A DNA stretch of 64,000 nt from an uncultured Eubacterium sp. (GTDB lineage: Bacteria; Bacillota; Clostridia; Oscillospirales; Acutalibacteraceae): the NCBI RefSeq assembly GCF_934525195.1, contig NZ_CAKSZA010000001.1, positions 248,001 through 312,000 of the forward strand. The letters run 5' to 3'. Of this stretch, positions 1 through 8,825 are shown in pieces (positions within the stretch are counted from its first letter, which is position 1; each line of letters opens with the position of its first letter). Under the pieces are notes generated by a model, which searched no databases, had not been told where the DNA came from, and worked only from the letters and a program-made list of their open reading frames with translations. Made by a program: the position numbers and the translations under genes.

Positions 1-437
1 GAACTGCCGTTGCAGGCAAAATCCCCGAACCGAACGGCAAGGGCAAAATCGTTGTTTGCTGTGCAGGAACATCGGATTTATACTGTGCAAAAGAGGCTGT
101 GATTACGGCAAAGGCTTTTGGCAACGAAGTTGTTGAAATGTATGATGTCGGCGTTGCGGGAATTCACAGACTGCTTGACAAGGCGGAACTTTTGTTAAAC
201 GCCAAGGCGGTCATTGCAATTGCCGGAATGGAGGGCGCACTTGCAAGCGTCATCGGAGGTCTTGCCTCCTGCCCGGTTATTGCCGTTCCTACAAGTGTTG
301 GCTACGGCGCAAGTTTTGGCGGAGTTTCGGCTCTTTTGGCAATGCTCAACAGCTGTGCAAGCAATGTCAGCGTGGTTAATATCGACAACGGTTTCGGTGC
401 AGCGTACATTGCAAGTATGATAAATCATCAGGAATAA
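1..437 (+). CDS. larB: LarB, nickel-pincer cofactor biosynthesis carboxylase (5' partial)
   Basis: The reading frame is open from base 3, so the gene starts outside the window; only about 145 C-terminal codons are present. The protein contains the PurE-like core of Lar[13 protein letters not shown], then [37 protein letters not shown] and [10 protein letters not shown]. LarB carboxylates and hydrolyses nicotinic acid adenine dinucleotide, the first step toward the pyridinium-bisthiocarboxylate nickel cofactor of lactate racemase and related enzymes. It resembles PurE (NCAIR mutase) but the VGYGASFGG block and the adjacent larC identify it as LarB. Only 3 bases separate its stop from larC, so the two are cotranscribed. 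A GTG at 99 is internal and is not the start. Confidence 0.93.
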   Translation, partial: TAVAGKIPEPNGKGKIVVCCAGTSDLYCAKEAVITAKAFGNEVVEMYDVGVAGIHRLLDKAELLLNAKAVIAIAGMEGALASVIGGLASCPVIAVPTSVGYGASFGGVSALLAMLNSCASNVSVVNIDNGFGAAYIASMINHQE

Positions 438-440
438 CAT

Positions 441-1565
441 ATGAAAAGTTTATATTTAGAATGTAATATGGGTGTTGCAGGAGATATGCTGTGTGCTTCT
501 CTGCTTGACACGCTCAATGAAAAAGATAAAGAACATATAATAAATAAATTAAATACATTACTATGTGATGTAACCGTCAGCCTAAATACAACAACAAAAA
601 GCGGTATCAGAGCATCAAAATTTGATGTGACAATAAAAGAAAACGGACACACTCACACGAGCATATCCGAGATATACAATATCATTGACGGTTTTGACAT
701 TCCGCAAAAAGTCAAGGAAAATGCAAAGGCTGTGTACAAACTGATTGCCGAAGCGGAAAGCAAGGTGCACGGCACAACGGTTGCCGATGTTCACCTGCAC
801 GAGGTCGGAGTAAAGGATGCCATAATTGACATCACCGCCTGCTGTTTGCTGATTGATTATTTGCAGATTTACAAAATCGTGTGCTCACCGATTGCAACAG
901 GCTTTGGCGAGGTCAAAACAGCGCACGGAATTATGCCTGTTCCTGCTCCTGCAACTGCGGAACTGTTAAGTTCGATACCGTGCTTTACGGGCGACATAAA
1001 AAATGAGCTGACAACTCCGACAGGAGTGGCGCTTGTCAAATTTTTTGCAAACGAGTTTTCCGCTTCAAACAGCGAATACGAAAAAGTCGGCTACGGTGCC
1101 GGCACAAAAGATTTTGAAAAGCCGAACATCATAAGGGCTTTTATCAAAGAAAGCGACACCGACACCGTGTTTGAACTACGCTGTCAAATTGACGATATGA
1201 CGGGCGAGGAACTTGGATATGCGCTGAACAAAATGCTCACTCTCGGAGCAAAAGACGCATACTTCAAGCCGATTGTTATGAAAAAGAGCAGACCTGCATT
1301 TGAATTTACGGTTATCTGCTCCCCAGCCGACAAAGACGAACTCACACGGCAGATGTTCAAACACACAACCACTCTCGGAATTCGACAAATCGAATGTGCA
1401 CGGGCAATCCTCGACAGAGAAATATGTGAAAAAAACGGTGTTCGCATAAAGCGTTCGCAAGGCTACGGCACAGAAACCGAAAAAATCGAATTTGACGATA
1501 TTGTAAAAATTGCGGAAGAAAACGACATCTCGGTTTTTGAAGCAAGAAAAATGATTGAAAAATAA
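441..1565 (+). CDS. larC: LarC, nickel insertase for the nickel-pincer cofactor
   Basis: 374 aa. LarC inserts nickel into pyridinium-3,5-bisthiocarboxylic acid mononucleotide in a CTP-dependent reaction. The N-terminus has the family signature ECNMGVAGDMLCASL; histidine-bearing segments HTHTS and ADVHLHEVGVKDAIIDI follow; the C-terminal half begins near IDDMTGEELGYAL. In Lactobacillus plantarum larC1 and larC2 are joined by a programmed frameshift, but here both halves lie in one uninterrupted frame. Translation probably couples to larB three bases upstream. A partner larE (sulfur transferase) is not in the window and could lie upstream. The enzyme that would use the cofactor (LarA-like) is also not visible. 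Confidence 0.93.
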   Translation: MKSLYLECNMGVAGDMLCASLLDTLNEKDKEHIINKLNTLLCDVTVSLNTTTKSGIRASKFDVTIKENGHTHTSISEIYNIIDGFDIPQKVKENAKAVYKLIAEAESKVHGTTVADVHLHEVGVKDAIIDITACCLLIDYLQIYKIVCSPIATGFGEVKTAHGIMPVPAPATAELLSSIPCFTGDIKNELTTPTGVALVKFFANEFSASNSEYEKVGYGAGTKDFEKPNIIRAFIKESDTDTVFELRCQIDDMTGEELGYALNKMLTLGAKDAYFKPIVMKKSRPAFEFTVICSPADKDELTRQMFKHTTTLGIRQIECARAILDREICEKNGVRIKRSQGYGTETEKIEFDDIVKIAEENDISVFEARKMIEK

Positions 1566-1570
1566 AAACG

Positions 1571-1599
1571 CCCCTGTAAAGTTTTTCTCTTTACAGGGG
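1571..1599. terminator. Bidirectional terminator between larC and thrS
   Basis: Stem CCCCTGTAAAG / CTTTACAGGGG with a 7-base loop, followed by T-rich sequence on the plus strand and A-rich sequence before it. It sits between convergent genes and can end both transcripts. Confidence 0.85.
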
Positions 1600-1621
1600 T
1601 TTGTACTGTTTTTGTGCTATT

Positions 1622-3559
1622 TTATCTTGCCTTTGTTGCAATTTCGGTTACAATTCTTGAAAGGAATTCGTCAACAGAGGTTGCACCCTCGTCGCCGTTC
1701 TTTCTTGAACGAACAGAAATTGTGTTTGCCTCAATATCCTTATCGCCAACGATAATCATATAAGGAACTTTTTCCATTTGTGCGGAACGAATCTTGAAGC
1801 CTGTCTTTTCGCTTCTGTCATCAAGTTCGCAACGAACGCCTGCTGCCTGAAGCTTTGACATAACCTCACGGCAATAATCCTGATGTCTGTCTGCAACAGG
1901 AAGGAACTTAACCTGAACAGGAGAAAGCCAAGTCGGGAATGCACCTGCATACTTCTCGATAAGGAGAGCAAGAGTTCTCTCGTAGCAACCGATTGAAGTT
2001 CTGTGGATGATATAAGGGTTCTTCTTTTGACCGTCCTTGTCTACATATTCCATACCGAACTTTTCTGCAAGCATTTGGTCGATTTGGATTGTAACAAGAG
2101 TGTCTTCCTTGCCAAATACATTCTTGATTTGAATATCAAGTTTCGGACCGTAAAAAGCAGCTTCGCCAACACCAACCTTGTAGTCGATGCCGAGGTCATC
2201 GAGGATAGTTTTCATAACGCCTTGTGCCTCATCCCACTGCTCTTTTGTGCCGATATACTTTTCTGAATCTTCAGGGTCCCACTGTGAGAAACGATAGGTC
2301 AAATCCTCTTTGAGTCCCAAAACATCCATCATATAGTTTGTGAGTTCAAGGCAAGCCTTGAATTCGTCCTCAAGCTGATCGGGACGGCACATCAAGTGAC
2401 CCTCTGAAATTGTGAACTGACGAACACGGATAAGACCGTGCATTTCGCCCGATGCTTCGTTACGGAAAAGAGTTGATGTTTCGTCATATCTGAGCGGAAG
2501 GTCACGGTATGATCTTGCTCTGTTGAGATATGCCTGATACTGGAACGGGCAAGTCATAGGACGGAGTGCGAATACTTCCTTATCCTTTTCTTCATCGCCG
2601 AGAACGAACATACCCTCTTTATAGTGATCCCAGTGACCTGAAATCTTATAAAGGTCTGATTTTGCCATAAGAGGAGTTTTTGTAAGCAACCAGCCTCTCT
2701 TTTCTTCCTCATCCTCTACCCAACGCTGGAGAGTTTGAATAATCTTTGTTCCCTTTGGAAGAAGAATAGGCAAGCCCTGACCGATGTAATCAACTGTTGT
2801 GAAAAGCTCAAGTTCTCTGCCAAGCTTGTTGTGGTCACGCTTTTTAGCTTCTTCAAGAGCGGCAAGATGTTCCTCAAGCATTGAAGCCTTTGGAAAAGCA
2901 GTACCGTAAACACGGCAAAGCATCTTGTTTTTCTCATCGCCTCTCCAGTAAGCACCTGTGCACTGGGTCAGCTTAAATGCCTTTACAACCTTCATATCCA
3001 TAAGGTGAGGACCTGCGCAAAGCTCTGTGAATTCGCCTTGCTCATAAAAGCTGATTGGCTCGCCCTTTTCTGCGTGCTCCTTAATAAGTTCAACCTTATA
3101 AGGCTCGTTCTTACTTTCCATAAGAGCAATTGCCTCATCGGCAGGAAGTTCAAACTTCTTGATTTCAGGGTTTTCCTTAACAATCTTCTTCATTTCAGCT
3201 TCGATCTTTGTCAAATCCTCAGGTGAGAATGACTTTTCAACATCAAAGTCATAATAGAAGCCGTTATCAATAGCAGGGCCGATAGTAAGCTTTGCTTCAG
3301 GATAAAGGCGCTTAACTGCCTGTGCCATAATGTGTGATGCGGTGTGATTGAATGCCTTTTTGCCGTCCTCGTCATCAAAGGTGAGGATTTCAAGTGTGGC
3401 ATCGGCATCTATAACTGTTCTCAAATCCTTAACCTCGCCGTTAATCTTGCAGCAGGTTGCGTTTCTGAAAAGTCCCATAGAAATGTCTTTTGTAATGTCG
3501 CCGGCTGTCTTTGCTTCGTTATATTCCAAAACTGAGCCGTCTTTTAATGTGATTTTCAT
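1622..3559 (-). CDS. thrS: Threonyl-tRNA synthetase
   Basis: 645 aa, full length for the family. It charges tRNA-Thr with threonine. Domains in order: N-terminal TGS domain (about 1-60), editing domain with HTASH and CAGPH motifs, class II catalytic core with MTCP, SYRDLPLRYDE, RNEASGEMHGLIRVRQFT and EGHLMC, and the C-terminal anticodon-binding domain (about 545-640). The three expected zinc ligands (Cys in MTCP, His in EGH, His in YIIHRTS) are present. The start ATG at 3559 follows AAGGAGG by eight bases. The gene is monocistronic between a T-box leader upstream and a hairpin shared with larC downstream. Confidence 0.97.
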   Translation of the reverse strand: MKITLKDGSVLEYNEAKTAGDITKDISMGLFRNATCCKINGEVKDLRTVIDADATLEILTFDDEDGKKAFNHTASHIMAQAVKRLYPEAKLTIGPAIDNGFYYDFDVEKSFSPEDLTKIEAEMKKIVKENPEIKKFELPADEAIALMESKNEPYKVELIKEHAEKGEPISFYEQGEFTELCAGPHLMDMKVVKAFKLTQCTGAYWRGDEKNKMLCRVYGTAFPKASMLEEHLAALEEAKKRDHNKLGRELELFTTVDYIGQGLPILLPKGTKIIQTLQRWVEDEEEKRGWLLTKTPLMAKSDLYKISGHWDHYKEGMFVLGDEEKDKEVFALRPMTCPFQYQAYLNRARSYRDLPLRYDETSTLFRNEASGEMHGLIRVRQFTISEGHLMCRPDQLEDEFKACLELTNYMMDVLGLKEDLTYRFSQWDPEDSEKYIGTKEQWDEAQGVMKTILDDLGIDYKVGVGEAAFYGPKLDIQIKNVFGKEDTLVTIQIDQMLAEKFGMEYVDKDGQKKNPYIIHRTSIGCYERTLALLIEKYAGAFPTWLSPVQVKFLPVADRHQDYCREVMSKLQAAGVRCELDDRSEKTGFKIRSAQMEKVPYMIIVGDKDIEANTISVRSRKNGDEGATSVDEFLSRIVTEIATKAR

Positions 3560-3587
3560 AATCTAATCCTCCTTAAAAATAAAAAAA

Positions 3588-3808
3588 TCACCCTGAAAAA
3601 CAGGGTGAATAAAATCCACGGTTCCACCTGAATTGCGATTGAACAATCGCCTCTCAATGCTCTGTAACGGGAGCTCCCGACCTGTATTAAAGGTGCTCAG
3701 AGGCGGTAACAAACTCTGCTTGACACATTCTTTCACCAACCGAATGCTCTCTGAAGTCGCCCAAAAGCCGTCATATCCTCATCAAAGATTTTTGTTTATT
3801 TTTCTTTC
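3588..3808 (-). promoter_or_regulatory. T-box riboswitch leader of thrS
   Basis: Read on the minus strand the leader contains the conserved Stem I pieces AGAGAG (3747-3752) and GGTTGGTGAAAG (3730-3741), a probable ACC threonine specifier codon (3705-3707), the antiterminator T-box AGGTGGAACCGTGG (3616-3629) and a terminator hairpin TCACCCTG/CAGGGTGA followed by seven T (3588-3608). Uncharged tRNA-Thr should favour the antiterminator and allow thrS expression. The specifier assignment is inferred from its place in the 3' side of Stem I and agreement with the downstream gene. Confidence 0.9.
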
Positions 3809-3814
3809 GAAAGT

Positions 3815-3843
3815 ATAATAGCACTGTTGTTTTTATTTGTCAA
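3815..3843 (-). promoter_or_regulatory. Sigma-A promoter of thrS
   Basis: Minus strand TTGACA (3838-3843), 17-base spacer, TATTAT (3815-3820). It starts transcription just before the T-box leader. Confidence 0.8.
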
Positions 3844-3892
3844 GCCACAATTTTTTCGACACAAATTATACTATACATTGTAAAATAATTTC

Positions 3893-3921
3893 TTGACAAA
3901 TACTACATATTGAAGTATTAT
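3893..3921 (+). promoter_or_regulatory. Sigma-A promoter of rny
   Basis: TTGACA (3893-3898), 17-base spacer, TATTAT (3916-3921). The predicted start near 3928 gives an untranslated leader of about 130 bases before rny; apart from a weak ATAACC/GGTTAT repeat I see no named regulatory fold in it. Confidence 0.75.
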
Positions 3922-4056
3922 ATTTGTGACATTCTGTATAATAACCTATTGAATATTTGGTTATCAAATGTCAAAATTGCATAAAACTGTACCTTTTCTG
4001 ATGAATTGAAATTAACAATTATGTAAAAATTAAAAACAGAAGGAGGTGCTATTGAT

Positions 4057-5616
4057 ATGAAAGTAAGTATTATTGTTACTATAGTAATTGCCCTTGTGTG
4101 CATTGCTCTTTTTGGTGTTTTGGGATTTATGCTTGGCTACACCAAGAGAGGAAAGACCGATACCGCAAAAATCGGTGATGCAACCGAGCAGGCAACAAAG
4201 ATTTTGAATAATGCGCTTTCCGAGGCTGAAAGCACAAAGAAAACTCAGCTTATGGAGGCTAAGGACGAAATCCACAAGCTTCGTTCAGACGCAGACAAAG
4301 AAATCCGTGAAAGAAGAAACGAAGTTCAAAAACAAGAAAAAAGACTTAACCAGCGTGAAGAATATCTTGACAAAAGAGCAGATACGCTGGAAAAGAAAAA
4401 CGAATCATTAAGCGAAAAGCTTAAATCGGCAGACGACAAATTACTTGAAATCGATGGCATCAAGAAAAGTCAGTTTGATATGCTTGAAAGAATTTCGGGC
4501 TTATCACAAGAGGATGCAAAGGCTCAGCTTATGAGTTCCCTTGAATCCGAACTTGATATTGAAAAAAGCAAAAGAATTCTTGAACACGAGCAAATGATTA
4601 AGGATCAAAGCGATGTAATCGCAAGAGAAATCATCGGCACGGCAATTCAGCGTTGTGCGGCTGACCACACAGCAGAAACCACCGTTTCGGTTGTTTCGCT
4701 TCCGTCAGACGAAATCAAAGGACGCATCATCGGCAGAGAGGGTCGTAACATCCGCTCTATCGAAAAAATCACAGGCGTTGAGCTTATCATTGATGATACC
4801 CCTGAGGCTATCACAGTCAGCTCATTTGACCCTGTAAGACGAGAAATTGCCCGTTTGACACTTGAAAGATTAATTCAAGACGGTCGTATTCATCCTACAA
4901 GAATTGAGGAAATGTACGAAAAGTCCAAGAAAGAAATCAACCAAACAATCAAAGCAGAGGGCGAAAAAGCCGTTATCAGTGCAAACTGCGGTTCTGTTCA
5001 CCCTGAACTTGTAAAACTTTTAGGTAAACTCAAATACCGTACATCATACGGACAAAGCGTTCTCAAGCACTCGCTTGAGGTATCATACATTGCAGGCCTT
5101 ATGGCAGCAGAACTCGGAGCAGACGAAAAGCTTGCAAGACGAGCAGGTCTTCTCCACGATATAGGCAAGGCTCTTGACCACGAAATGGAAGGAAGCCACG
5201 TTGCTCTCGGCGTTGAATACGCAAGAAAGTACAAAGAAAGCGAAGCTGTTGTTCACGCAATTCAGGCTCACCACGGTGATGTTGAATGCAAAACAATCGT
5301 TGCTTGTCTTGTTCAGGCAGCAGATGCCGTTTCCGCTTCAAGACCGGGCGCAAGACGAGAAAATATCGAGCACTACATCAAGCGCTTGCAACAGCTTGAA
5401 GAAATATCAACAAGCTTTAACGGCGTTGAAAAGGCATATGCTATTCAGGCAGGCCGTGAAGTAAGAGTTATGGTTAAGCCGGATGTAATTTCTGACCAAA
5501 AGATGCCATATATTGCACACGAAATTGCAAAGAAAATTGAAGAGGAAATGGAATATCCGGGTCAAATTAAGGTTAATATCATCCGTGAAAGCCGACACTC
5601 AGATGTTGCAAAATAG
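4057..5616 (+). CDS. rny: Ribonuclease Y
   Basis: 519 aa, normal length. RNase Y is the membrane-anchored endoribonuclease that starts mRNA decay in many Firmicutes. Residues 3-26 form one transmembrane helix, 40-200 a long charged coiled coil, about 205-270 a KH domain with GREG at 226-229, and the HD phosphohydrolase domain follows with the metal-binding HD pair in [11 protein letters not shown] at 367-368. The start is fixed by AGGAGGTG seven bases before the ATG. It has its own promoter and a terminator directly after the stop, so it is probably monocistronic. Confidence 0.97.
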   Translation: MKVSIIVTIVIALVCIALFGVLGFMLGYTKRGKTDTAKIGDATEQATKILNNALSEAESTKKTQLMEAKDEIHKLRSDADKEIRERRNEVQKQEKRLNQREEYLDKRADTLEKKNESLSEKLKSADDKLLEIDGIKKSQFDMLERISGLSQEDAKAQLMSSLESELDIEKSKRILEHEQMIKDQSDVIAREIIGTAIQRCAADHTAETTVSVVSLPSDEIKGRIIGREGRNIRSIEKITGVELIIDDTPEAITVSSFDPVRREIARLTLERLIQDGRIHPTRIEEMYEKSKKEINQTIKAEGEKAVISANCGSVHPELVKLLGKLKYRTSYGQSVLKHSLEVSYIAGLMAAELGADEKLARRAGLLHDIGKALDHEMEGSHVALGVEYARKYKESEAVVHAIQAHHGDVECKTIVACLVQAADAVSASRPGARRENIEHYIKRLQQLEEISTSFNGVEKAYAIQAGREVRVMVKPDVISDQKMPYIAHEIAKKIEEEMEYPGQIKVNIIRESRHSDVAK

Positions 5617-5637
5617 TAAAAAATAACTATTACAATT

Positions 5638-5663
5638 ATAGGGTTGCCGTGCGGTAGCCCTAT
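5638..5663 (+). terminator. Terminator after rny
   Basis: Hairpin ATAGGG...CCCTAT with inner wobble pairs, followed by TTTTGTATTTTG. Confidence 0.7.
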
Positions 5664-5692
5664 TTTGTATTTTGATTTGAAAGGAAAATATT

Positions 5693-5983
5693 ATGATTAA
5701 GCACATTGTATGCTTTAAGCTAAAAGATAACAGCCCTGAAGAATGTAACAAGGCTGCGGAGATTTTGCGTTCTATGGAGGGCAATGTTGACCTCATCAGA
5801 GATATTGAAGTAGGTGTTGACTTTTTACACTCGGAGCGCTCATACGATATTATTCTTCAGGTGGTTTTGGACGATGCGGAAGCTCTTGAAAAATATCAAA
5901 ATGATGAATACCACTGCAACGTTGTTAAAAAGCATATGCATACAGTCAGAGCAGCATCAGTTGCAATAGACTACAGCATTTAA
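5693..5983 (+). CDS. Dabb-family (stress-responsive A/B barrel) protein
   Basis: 96 aa. The opening MIKHIVCFKLKD, the central phenylalanine/valine-rich strand ending in VGVDFLHSERSYDI and the closing HMHTVRAASVAIDY match the Dabb dimeric alpha/beta-barrel family (Pfam Stress responsive A/B Barrel Domain). Members are small cytosolic dimers, and in most bacteria the substrate is unknown. The start is supported by AAAGGA seven bases upstream. It sits between rny and a two-component system with about 50 bases before the next gene, so it could be cotranscribed with that pair. Confidence 0.85.
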   Translation: MIKHIVCFKLKDNSPEECNKAAEILRSMEGNVDLIRDIEVGVDFLHSERSYDIILQVVLDDAEALEKYQNDEYHCNVVKKHMHTVRAASVAIDYSI

Positions 5984-6036
5984 TTTCAAGAACTTATCCC
6001 GGCAAGCGATTATGAAAAAAGGAGAGGAATAATGCC

Positions 6037-6720
6037 ATGTTCAGAATTTTAGTAGTAGAAGACGATGTAGACCTCAACAATGCCGTCTGCACATTTTTGA
6101 GAAAAAACGGATTTGACGCAGAGGGTTGCTACAACACAACGCAGGCATACAGTGCAATGTATGACAATGTTCACGACATCATCATATCGGACATTATGAT
6201 GCCCGGTGAAGATGGGTTTGACTTTGCAAAAAACATACGAAAGCTGTCGACAAATATTCCTATCCTATTTATGACCGCAAGAGATGACATTGCGTCAAAG
6301 CAATTAGGTTTCAGTCTCGGAATTGATGATTATATGGTTAAACCCGTTAATTTGGATGAGCTTGTTATGAGAATCAATGCTCTTCTTCGTCGTGCAAAAA
6401 TTGCCGAAAGCAAAAAAATCAATATCGGCAAATTAAGTATCAATGCAGATGAAAGAACCGCAACCTATGACGGAGAAGAAATCAATCTCACGTCAAGAGA
6501 ATTTAATATTATATACAAAATGCTCTCCTTCCCTAAAAAAACATTTTCTCGCACACAGCTTATGGATGAATTCTGGGGTGCAGACACCACCTCAGGCACA
6601 AGAACAGTTGACGTTTATATGACAAAGCTTCGTGACAAGTTTTCAAAATGCAAAGAATTTGAAATCGTTACCGTCCACGGCTTGGGATACAAGGTGATTA
6701 TCAATGAAGAATTCGAGTAA
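6037..6720 (+). CDS. OmpR/PhoB-family response regulator
   Basis: 227 aa. Receiver domain 1-120 with acidic pocket E8/D9/D10, phosphoacceptor Asp52 (IIISDIMMPG), Thr in FMTARDD and Lys in MVKPVN; winged-helix DNA-binding domain about 130-225 with LTSREFNIIYKML and VTVHGLGYKV. It should act as a phosphorylation-controlled transcription factor. The ATG at 6037 follows AGGAGAGG; an ATG at 6032 is in another frame. Its 3' end overlaps the following sensor kinase gene by 17 bases, indicating one operon. The target regulon is not visible, though an exopolysaccharide cluster follows after a terminator. Confidence 0.93.
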   Translation: MFRILVVEDDVDLNNAVCTFLRKNGFDAEGCYNTTQAYSAMYDNVHDIIISDIMMPGEDGFDFAKNIRKLSTNIPILFMTARDDIASKQLGFSLGIDDYMVKPVNLDELVMRINALLRRAKIAESKKINIGKLSINADERTATYDGEEINLTSREFNIIYKMLSFPKKTFSRTQLMDEFWGADTTSGTRTVDVYMTKLRDKFSKCKEFEIVTVHGLGYKVIINEEFE

Positions 6721-7804
6721 TTCGCATCACACCACACACGACTTAAAGCGTGGAAGATTAAATTACAAATATCATGTAAGAAATGTCATAAACTCCTTTT
6801 TGTTTATGGCACTTCTTGTTTGTTTTTCAACACTCGGAACAGTCAGTCTTTTAAAGGCAACAAACGAAAAAATCCCATATTTCAGTTCATCCGAAAGTTT
6901 TAGCGAACTCTTATATTTTTCGATTATTCTTGTGATTTTTTATACGGTTTGGCAACTTGTATTTACACGACTTATTATCGAAAGACCGACCAAAGAATTT
7001 GCAAAAGCAAGCGAAAAAGTTGTACAAGGCGATTATTCGGTAAGAATAGACACGGAAAACCTCCGTTTGGGAAGTCTTGAATTCATCAATATCGCACAAA
7101 ATTTTAACATTATGGTTGAACAACTCGGAAGGGTTGACAGCCTAAGCAACGACTTTATTTCTAATGTGTCGCACGAGCTGAAAACGCCGCTTGCGGTAAT
7201 TCAATCATATGCCACAATTTTGCAAAATCCCGATTTAAGCGAAGACGAGAGAAAGGAATATACAGATAAAATTCTTATTTCGACTCAACAATTATCGGTA
7301 CTTGTTTCCAATATCTTAAAGCTAAACAAAGTTGAAAACAACGAATTATGCACGAAAAAAGAGCGCTACAATCTTTCTTGTCAACTTTCCCAAAGTCTGC
7401 TTGATATGGAAAGTCTTTGGGAAGAAAAGGGCATCAACATTGATTTTGACGTTGAGGATGATGTTTATATTGATTCTGACAAAGAGTTATTGCAAATCGT
7501 GTGGACGAATCTTTTTTCCAACGCAATAAAATTCACTCCTAAAGGCGGAAATATTGGTGTAAAACTCCAAAAACACACAGACAGAATTATGATTTCTATC
7601 AACGATACCGGATGTGGTATGAGTGAAGAAACCATATCGCATATTTTTGAAAAATTCTATCAGGGAGATACATCCCATTCTGAAAAAGGCAACGGTTTGG
7701 GACTTTCTTTAGTCAAACGAATTATTGATTTAACAGGAAGCGAAATCAGTGTCGAAAGTGAGCTTGGCAAGGGAACAACCTTTACAATAACGCTATACAA
7801 CTAA
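6704..7804 (+). CDS. Sensor histidine kinase, partner of the upstream response regulator
   Basis: 366 aa. Two transmembrane helices (about 31-50 and 69-88) flank a short extracellular loop of only about 18 residues, so this looks like an intramembrane- or partner-sensing kinase rather than one with a ligand domain. A HAMP-like linker (about 88-140) is followed by the dimerisation helix with phosphoacceptor His157 (FISNVSHELKTPL) and the ATPase domain with N box (LFSNAIKF, about 270-277), DTGCGM (301-306) and GNGLGL (329-334). It overlaps the regulator gene and is followed by a strong terminator. Confidence 0.93.
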   Translation: MKNSSNSHHTTHDLKRGRLNYKYHVRNVINSFLFMALLVCFSTLGTVSLLKATNEKIPYFSSSESFSELLYFSIILVIFYTVWQLVFTRLIIERPTKEFAKASEKVVQGDYSVRIDTENLRLGSLEFINIAQNFNIMVEQLGRVDSLSNDFISNVSHELKTPLAVIQSYATILQNPDLSEDERKEYTDKILISTQQLSVLVSNILKLNKVENNELCTKKERYNLSCQLSQSLLDMESLWEEKGINIDFDVEDDVYIDSDKELLQIVWTNLFSNAIKFTPKGGNIGVKLQKHTDRIMISINDTGCGMSEETISHIFEKFYQGDTSHSEKGNGLGLSLVKRIIDLTGSEISVESELGKGTTFTITLYN

Positions 7805-7816
7805 ACAACCCAAAAC

Positions 7817-7851
7817 AACGGCAGATTGACGAAAAAAGTCAGTCTGCCGTT
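7817..7851 (+). terminator. Terminator after the two-component operon
   Basis: Fourteen-base stem AACGGCAGATTGAC / GTCAGTCTGCCGTT with one G-T wobble and a 7-base loop. It separates the two-component system from the exopolysaccharide cluster. Confidence 0.8.
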
Positions 7852-7906
7852 TGGCATTTGTATGTTCTATATATATTATATATAAATATTTATATATAAT
7901 AACTAA

Positions 7907-7935
7907 TTGACAATATATGTGAATAGTGATATTAT
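7907..7935 (+). promoter_or_regulatory. Sigma-A promoter of the exopolysaccharide cluster
   Basis: TTGACA (7907-7912), 17-base spacer, TATTAT (7930-7935), preceded by a strongly AT-rich stretch that may act as an UP element. Confidence 0.8.
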
Positions 7936-7976
7936 AAATACTGACACTTTAACAAAAATTTTGGAGGTTACTCTTA

Positions 7977-8825
7977 ATGGATCAAACAACAGAAAACAAA
8001 GATATTGAAGTGGATCTTGGCAAAATTTTTTACAAAATGCGTGACAAATTCATATATATTTTCATCGTTACGATTGCAGTAGCTATTGTATCGGGATTGT
8101 TTACACATTTTGCAATCACGCCGAAATATTCCACAACAACAAAAATGTACGTTTACTCAAACACAGACAGAATTTCAACCGATTCTACAATCACATCAAG
8201 CGAACTTACCGCATCACAGGATTTGGTAAATACATATATTTACATTTTGACCAGTGATACCGTACTTGAAGCTGTTATTAAAGATTTGGATCTTAATTTT
8301 TCCCCTACCGCACTGCGAAGAATGATAACCGCCCAACAAGCAGAAAAGACAGTAGCGTTTGAAGTAACCGTTACCGCAGCTTCGCCAAAATTAGCGGCAC
8401 AAATTGCAAATTCCATTGCAAAGATTGCTCCTAAAGAAATTGTAAGAGTAGTTAAGGCAGGCGGCGTTGAAATTATTGACTATGCAAAAGTACCGACTGC
8501 TCCGTCATCGCCTAACCTTGTAAAAAATGTTTTTATTGCAGCATTTATAGGCTTCTTCTGCTCGTTTATTGCAATCTTCCTTTATGAGTTCTTTGACACA
8601 ACAATCACAAGCGAAAGAGATATTCTCGGCGAATTTGACATTCCTATTCTCGGAACTGTTCCGAGTCTTGAAGAGGCTGACGAACGACCTTCAAACTATC
8701 CTACAAAAGACCCTAAAATCGCCGGAACAAAAACAGTTAATAAAAAAACCGAAAGCGATTTTGTTTTAAAGCCAAGCAACGAAATACTTGAAAACATTCA
8801 AAATGCGAAGGGAGATGACAAATAA
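7977..8825 (+). CDS. Wzz/CpsC-like polysaccharide chain-length regulator
   Basis: 282 aa. Two transmembrane helices (about 25-47 and 184-206) flank an extracytoplasmic domain, and the proline-containing segment TAPSSPNLVKN before the second helix is the usual Wzz motif. In Firmicutes this protein is the membrane adaptor and activator of the separate CpsD-type BY-kinase and helps set polymer length and export. The ATG at 7977 follows TTGGAGG. The stop overlaps the ATG of the kinase gene by one base, so the two are translationally coupled, as in other CpsC/CpsD pairs. About 75 cytoplasmic residues follow the second helix. Confidence 0.9.
   Translation: MDQTTENKDIEVDLGKIFYKMRDKFIYIFIVTIAVAIVSGLFTHFAITPKYSTTTKMYVYSNTDRISTDSTITSSELTASQDLVNTYIYILTSDTVLEAVIKDLDLNFSPTALRRMITAQQAEKTVAFEVTVTAASPKLAAQIANSIAKIAPKEIVRVVKAGGVEIIDYAKVPTAPSSPNLVKNVFIAAFIGFFCSFIAIFLYEFFDTTITSERDILGEFDIPILGTVPSLEEADERPSNYPTKDPKIAGTKTVNKKTESDFVLKPSNEILENIQNAKGDDK

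Noticed and set aside
441..1565. Possible programmed frameshift in larC
   Set aside because: Both LarC halves are in one open frame, so none is needed.
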